From positions 1 through 8,556 of the forward strand of contig JALSPE010000129.1 of NCBI GenBank assembly GCA_026986085.1: DNA of 8,556 bases. Reading direction: 5' to 3'. Shown here in pieces: positions 6,572 to 8,556 of this stretch. This DNA comes from Campylobacteraceae bacterium (GTDB lineage: Bacteria; Campylobacterota; Campylobacteria; Campylobacterales; Sulfurovaceae). The position numbers and the translations under genes were made by a program. The stretch's first letter is position 1; every line of letters begins with the position of its first letter. A model generated the notes under the pieces. It made no database searches. It was not told the origin of the DNA and saw only the letters and a list, made by a program, of their open reading frames with translations.

Positions 6572-7646
6572 AAAATATATAGAAAATTTAAAGAGTTATG
6601 AGGCAGGTAAGCCAATAGAGCTTATAGTTAGAGAGTATGGAATTGAACCAAAAGATGTAATTAAGTTGGCATCTAATGAGAATCCACTTGGGTGTTCAAA
6701 GAGAGTTAGTGAAGCTATTGCCAAAAGTGCAGATAGAGCATATCTGTATCCTGACGATAGTATGTTTGAGTTAAAAGAGGCTCTATCTAATAGGTTTGGA
6801 GTTGATAGTAAAGAGATAATTATTGGCGCAGGAAGTGACCAGATATTAGAGTTTATATCTCATATAAAGCTTGATGAGGGCTCTAAAATCCTAACTTCTA
6901 ATATTACATTTGCAATGTATGAGATATATGCAAAGGGGTTTGGTGCAGAGGTTATAAAGACAGATAGTTATAGGCATATAGTTGATGAGTTTATAGAAAA
7001 AATAGATAGTGAAAACCCAGATATTGTATATATATGCACACCAAATAATCCAACAGGCGATGCAACTAGAAGAGATGATATATTTAAGATAATTGATGCA
7101 ACACCTAAAGAGTCTTTAGTGGTTGTTGATTGCGCTTATATGGAGTATGTAGATAGTAGAGACTATTTTGTAGAGCCAAAAGATTTTATTAAGTATAGTA
7201 ATGTAGTATATTTAGGAACATTCTCTAAAGCTTACGGGCTTGGAGGAATGAGGGTAGGATATGGCATTGCAAATAGAGAATTAATTGATATATTGTATAA
7301 AGTAAGACCACCATTTAATATTACAACACTATCTTTGCTTGCAGCGATAGAGGCATCTAAGGATAGTGATTTTGTGGTTAGAAGTGTAGAGTTAAACTCA
7401 AAAGAGATGAGTAGATATGAAGAGTTTGCAAAAGAGAATGGTATTGAGTATATTCCTAGTTGGACAAATTTTATAACATATCTTTTGGGTGAAAATAGAG
7501 ACTCTACTAAAATAGCTAATAATTTAATGAAAAAGGGTATAATTGTTAGAGACTTAGCAAGTTATGGTTTAAACGCCATAAGAGTAACAATTGGCAAAGA
7601 GGAGCAAAATAGTAGATTATTTAAAGAGCTTAAAGAGGAGATTTAG
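6564..7646 (+). CDS. hisC: Histidinol-phosphate / aromatic aminotransferase (HisC family)
   Basis: This fold-type I PLP aminotransferase exchanges an amino group between glutamate and imidazole-acetol phosphate in histidine synthesis. HisC enzymes in several bacteria also aminate phenylpyruvate and 4-hydroxyphenylpyruvate. The 360 residues (361 from the tandem ATG at 6561) show the family motifs in order: LASNENPLG near residue 40, YPDD, GAGSDQILE, CTPNNPTGD, VVVDCAYMEY, then FSKAYGLGGMRVGYGIA with K222 as the PLP lysine (numbered from 6564), PPFNITTLS, and IRVTIG near the end. It overlaps pheA by 8 bases, so the two are translated together. Since PheA makes phenylpyruvate, an aromatic aminotransferase role is plausible besides or instead of the histidine role. 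No other his gene is in the window. The stop shares one base with the start of the next reading frame. Confidence 0.93.
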   Translation: MYKKYIENLKSYEAGKPIELIVREYGIEPKDVIKLASNENPLGCSKRVSEAIAKSADRAYLYPDDSMFELKEALSNRFGVDSKEIIIGAGSDQILEFISHIKLDEGSKILTSNITFAMYEIYAKGFGAEVIKTDSYRHIVDEFIEKIDSENPDIVYICTPNNPTGDATRRDDIFKIIDATPKESLVVVDCAYMEYVDSRDYFVEPKDFIKYSNVVYLGTFSKAYGLGGMRVGYGIANRELIDILYKVRPPFNITTLSLLAAIEASKDSDFVVRSVELNSKEMSRYEEFAKENGIEYIPSWTNFITYLLGENRDSTKIANNLMKKGIIVRDLASYGLNAIRVTIGKEEQNSRLFKELKEEI

Positions 7647-7831
7647 TGCCAAAAGCTATTTTTTTAGATAAAAAACCAAAATTAAAGATTAAAAATAAAG
7701 AAAAATATGCTAAATTGAGTGTAGAGTCTATTAAAATAGCAATTAAAGAGTTAAATTTAGAGTATAAGAGAGTCGATGAAGTTGATATATATAATATATT
7801 CATCTATCTGGAGCAAAAAAAGAGGGGGTAA
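7646..7831 (+). CDS. Small basic hypothetical protein (61 residues) between hisC and dxs
   Basis: I do not recognise this protein. It starts with GTG sharing one base with the hisC stop (TAGTG), and GAGGAG ends 5 bases before the GTG, a near-ideal ribosome binding site. Both favour real translation. The product has 14 lysines and 2 arginines against 9 acidic residues. The first 23 residues are a lysine-rich stretch beginning MPKAIFLDKKPKLK. From about 24 to 57 a likely helical part follows, with two tyrosine- and isoleucine-rich patches (EYKRVDEVDIYN, then IFIYLEQ). It has no signal peptide or membrane segment. Its position is where fliF-fliG-fliH lie in C. jejuni, but I see no resemblance to those proteins. 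Its stop codon is in frame with dxs, one codon before the dxs start. It could be a lineage-specific small protein or a degraded remnant. The expression signals and matching AT-rich codon use make the first more likely. Confidence 0.65.
   Translation: MPKAIFLDKKPKLKIKNKEKYAKLSVESIKIAIKELNLEYKRVDEVDIYNIFIYLEQKKRG
7822..7828 (+). promoter_or_regulatory. dxs ribosome binding site supporting a TTG start
   Basis: GAGGGGG, inside the last codons of the small gene, lies 6 bases before the TTG at 7835. The first in-frame ATG of dxs (near 7970) would remove the conserved GGHLSSTLG motif, so the TTG is the reasonable start. Confidence 0.6.
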
Positions 7832-7834
7832 CAG

Positions 7835-8556
7835 TTGAATATAAAGAGTTACAGCATTAAAGAGCTAGAAGAGTTATCATCAAAAATTAGAGATAAGATA
7901 TTAACAACAGTAAGTAAAAATGGGGGACACTTAAGCTCAACTTTAGGTGCTACAGATTTGATTGTTGCAATGCATTATGTTTTTGATGTTAAAAATGACC
8001 CTTTTATTTTTGATGTTTCTCACCAAGCATATGCTCATAAACTTCTTACAGATAGATGGGAAGATTTTGATACACTTCGCCAATTTGGAGGAGTTTGTGG
8101 ATATATATCTCCAGATGAGAGTGAATTTGATTACTATAAAGCAGGACATAGCTCTACTTCAATATCTCTTGCAGTCGGAGCTGCAAAAGCTATAAAACTA
8201 AAGGGTGAAGATAGAACGCCTGTTGCTCTAATTGGAGATGGCTCTATGAGTGCAGGAATGGTTTATGAAGCTCTAAATGAGTTAGGAGATAGAAAATATC
8301 CAGTAGTGATAATATTAAATGATAATGAGATGTCTATTGCTAAACCAATAGGGGCAGTTAGTAGGTATCTTTCAACAAAGATGGCATCTCCTTTTTATCA
8401 AAAATTTAAAAAGAGAGTTGAGAGTTTTATAGAACAGATGGGGGAGAGTGCTACTTATATGGCTAAGAGATTTGAAGAGTCTTTTAAGTTAATTACCCCT
8501 GGTGTATTGTTTGAAGAGCTTGGATTGGAGTATATAGGACCAGTTGATGGTCATGA
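7835..8556 (+). CDS. dxs: 1-deoxy-D-xylulose-5-phosphate synthase, N-terminal part (runs off window)
   Basis: Dxs condenses pyruvate and glyceraldehyde 3-phosphate, using thiamine diphosphate, to make DXP, the first and committed step of the MEP isoprenoid pathway. The reading frame from TTG at 7835 stays open to the window end (240 codons and two bases), against about 620 residues for the whole enzyme. Motifs appear in order: GGHLSSTLG (30-38; H32 corresponds to E. coli H49), DVSHQAYAHKLLTDR (from D60; usual form DVGHQAYPHK), AGHSSTSIS, IGDGSMSAGM (133-142, the diphosphate/Mg2+ motif) with NDNEMS (162-167) completing it, then PGVLFEELGLEYIGPVDGH at the edge. DVSHQ and the KLITPG region resemble Campylobacter Dxs as I remember it. 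No ATG start is possible without losing the first motif. The transketolase-like pyrimidine-binding and C-terminal domains lie outside the window. Confidence 0.95.
   Translation, partial: MNIKSYSIKELEELSSKIRDKILTTVSKNGGHLSSTLGATDLIVAMHYVFDVKNDPFIFDVSHQAYAHKLLTDRWEDFDTLRQFGGVCGYISPDESEFDYYKAGHSSTSISLAVGAAKAIKLKGEDRTPVALIGDGSMSAGMVYEALNELGDRKYPVVIILNDNEMSIAKPIGAVSRYLSTKMASPFYQKFKKRVESFIEQMGESATYMAKRFEESFKLITPGVLFEELGLEYIGPVDGH

Noticed and set aside
6166..6615. Two minus-strand frames (84 and 61 codons) across the pheA/hisC junction
   Set aside because: They lie antisense to the conserved PheA dehydratase/ACT region and the hisC start; serine- and leucine-rich products are typical shadows of AT-rich coding DNA.
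7943..8195. 68-codon minus-strand and 77-codon plus-strand frames
   Set aside because: Both lie inside the dxs frame starting at 7835, which carries all expected Dxs motifs; they are out-of-frame shadows.
1..8556. CRISPR arrays, tRNA or rRNA genes, insertion sequences, prophage or defence genes
   Set aside because: None seen: no regularly spaced repeats, no terminal inverted repeats with a transposase, no cloverleaf-like segment in the few short gaps, and nearly all of the sequence is taken by housekeeping genes.

Overview
The window is AT-rich, densely packed bacterial DNA (arginine is mostly AGA, glycine mostly GGT/GGA). Gene content and order point to a Campylobacterota (epsilonproteobacterial) chromosome. 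The run rplY - pth - lptG-like - lysA - pheA - hisC - (gap) - dxs matches the order I recall for Campylobacter jejuni (Cj0311 to Cj0321), and the proteins carry the matching family motifs. I see no IS element, phage gene, CRISPR array, tRNA or rRNA. This is a housekeeping locus, and I did not find an obviously new biological system in it.

Layout. Positions 1-148 hold no convincing gene, only a weak candidate terminator for the leftward gene. A DedA-family membrane protein (149-745, minus strand) is divergent from a 12-segment MFS transporter (821-2026, plus strand) across a 75-bp AT-rich spacer with candidate promoters for both. From about 2036 to the right edge all genes run rightward and almost touch or overlap. 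They are ribosomal protein L25/Ctc, peptidyl-tRNA hydrolase, an LptF/LptG-type permease, diaminopimelate decarboxylase, bifunctional chorismate mutase-prephenate dehydratase, a HisC-type aminotransferase, an unrecognised 61-residue basic protein, and the first 240 codons of 1-deoxy-D-xylulose-5-phosphate synthase. Dxs starts at a TTG and runs off the window.

How the genes work together. rplY and pth serve translation. The LptG-like protein serves lipopolysaccharide export. lysA makes lysine, and its substrate meso-diaminopimelate is also a peptidoglycan precursor. pheA plus hisC can take chorismate to phenylalanine if the HisC-type enzyme also accepts phenylpyruvate. dxs opens the MEP isoprenoid pathway, which supplies undecaprenyl and quinone chains. 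The cluster looks like one long unit with promoters before rplY and probably before lysA.

Most interesting points. (1) The flagellar genes fliF-fliG-fliH, which lie between hisC and dxs in C. jejuni, are missing here; only the 61-residue orphan occupies that junction. (2) The PheA protein lacks the ESRP motif of its regulatory ACT domain and the HPQ of its dehydratase domain, although the chorismate mutase and core dehydratase residues are kept. (3) An inverted repeat before lysA pairs the lysA ribosome binding site with sequence at the end of the preceding gene, and a likely promoter lies inside the loop. (4) The orphan's stop codon is in frame with dxs, one codon before its TTG start.
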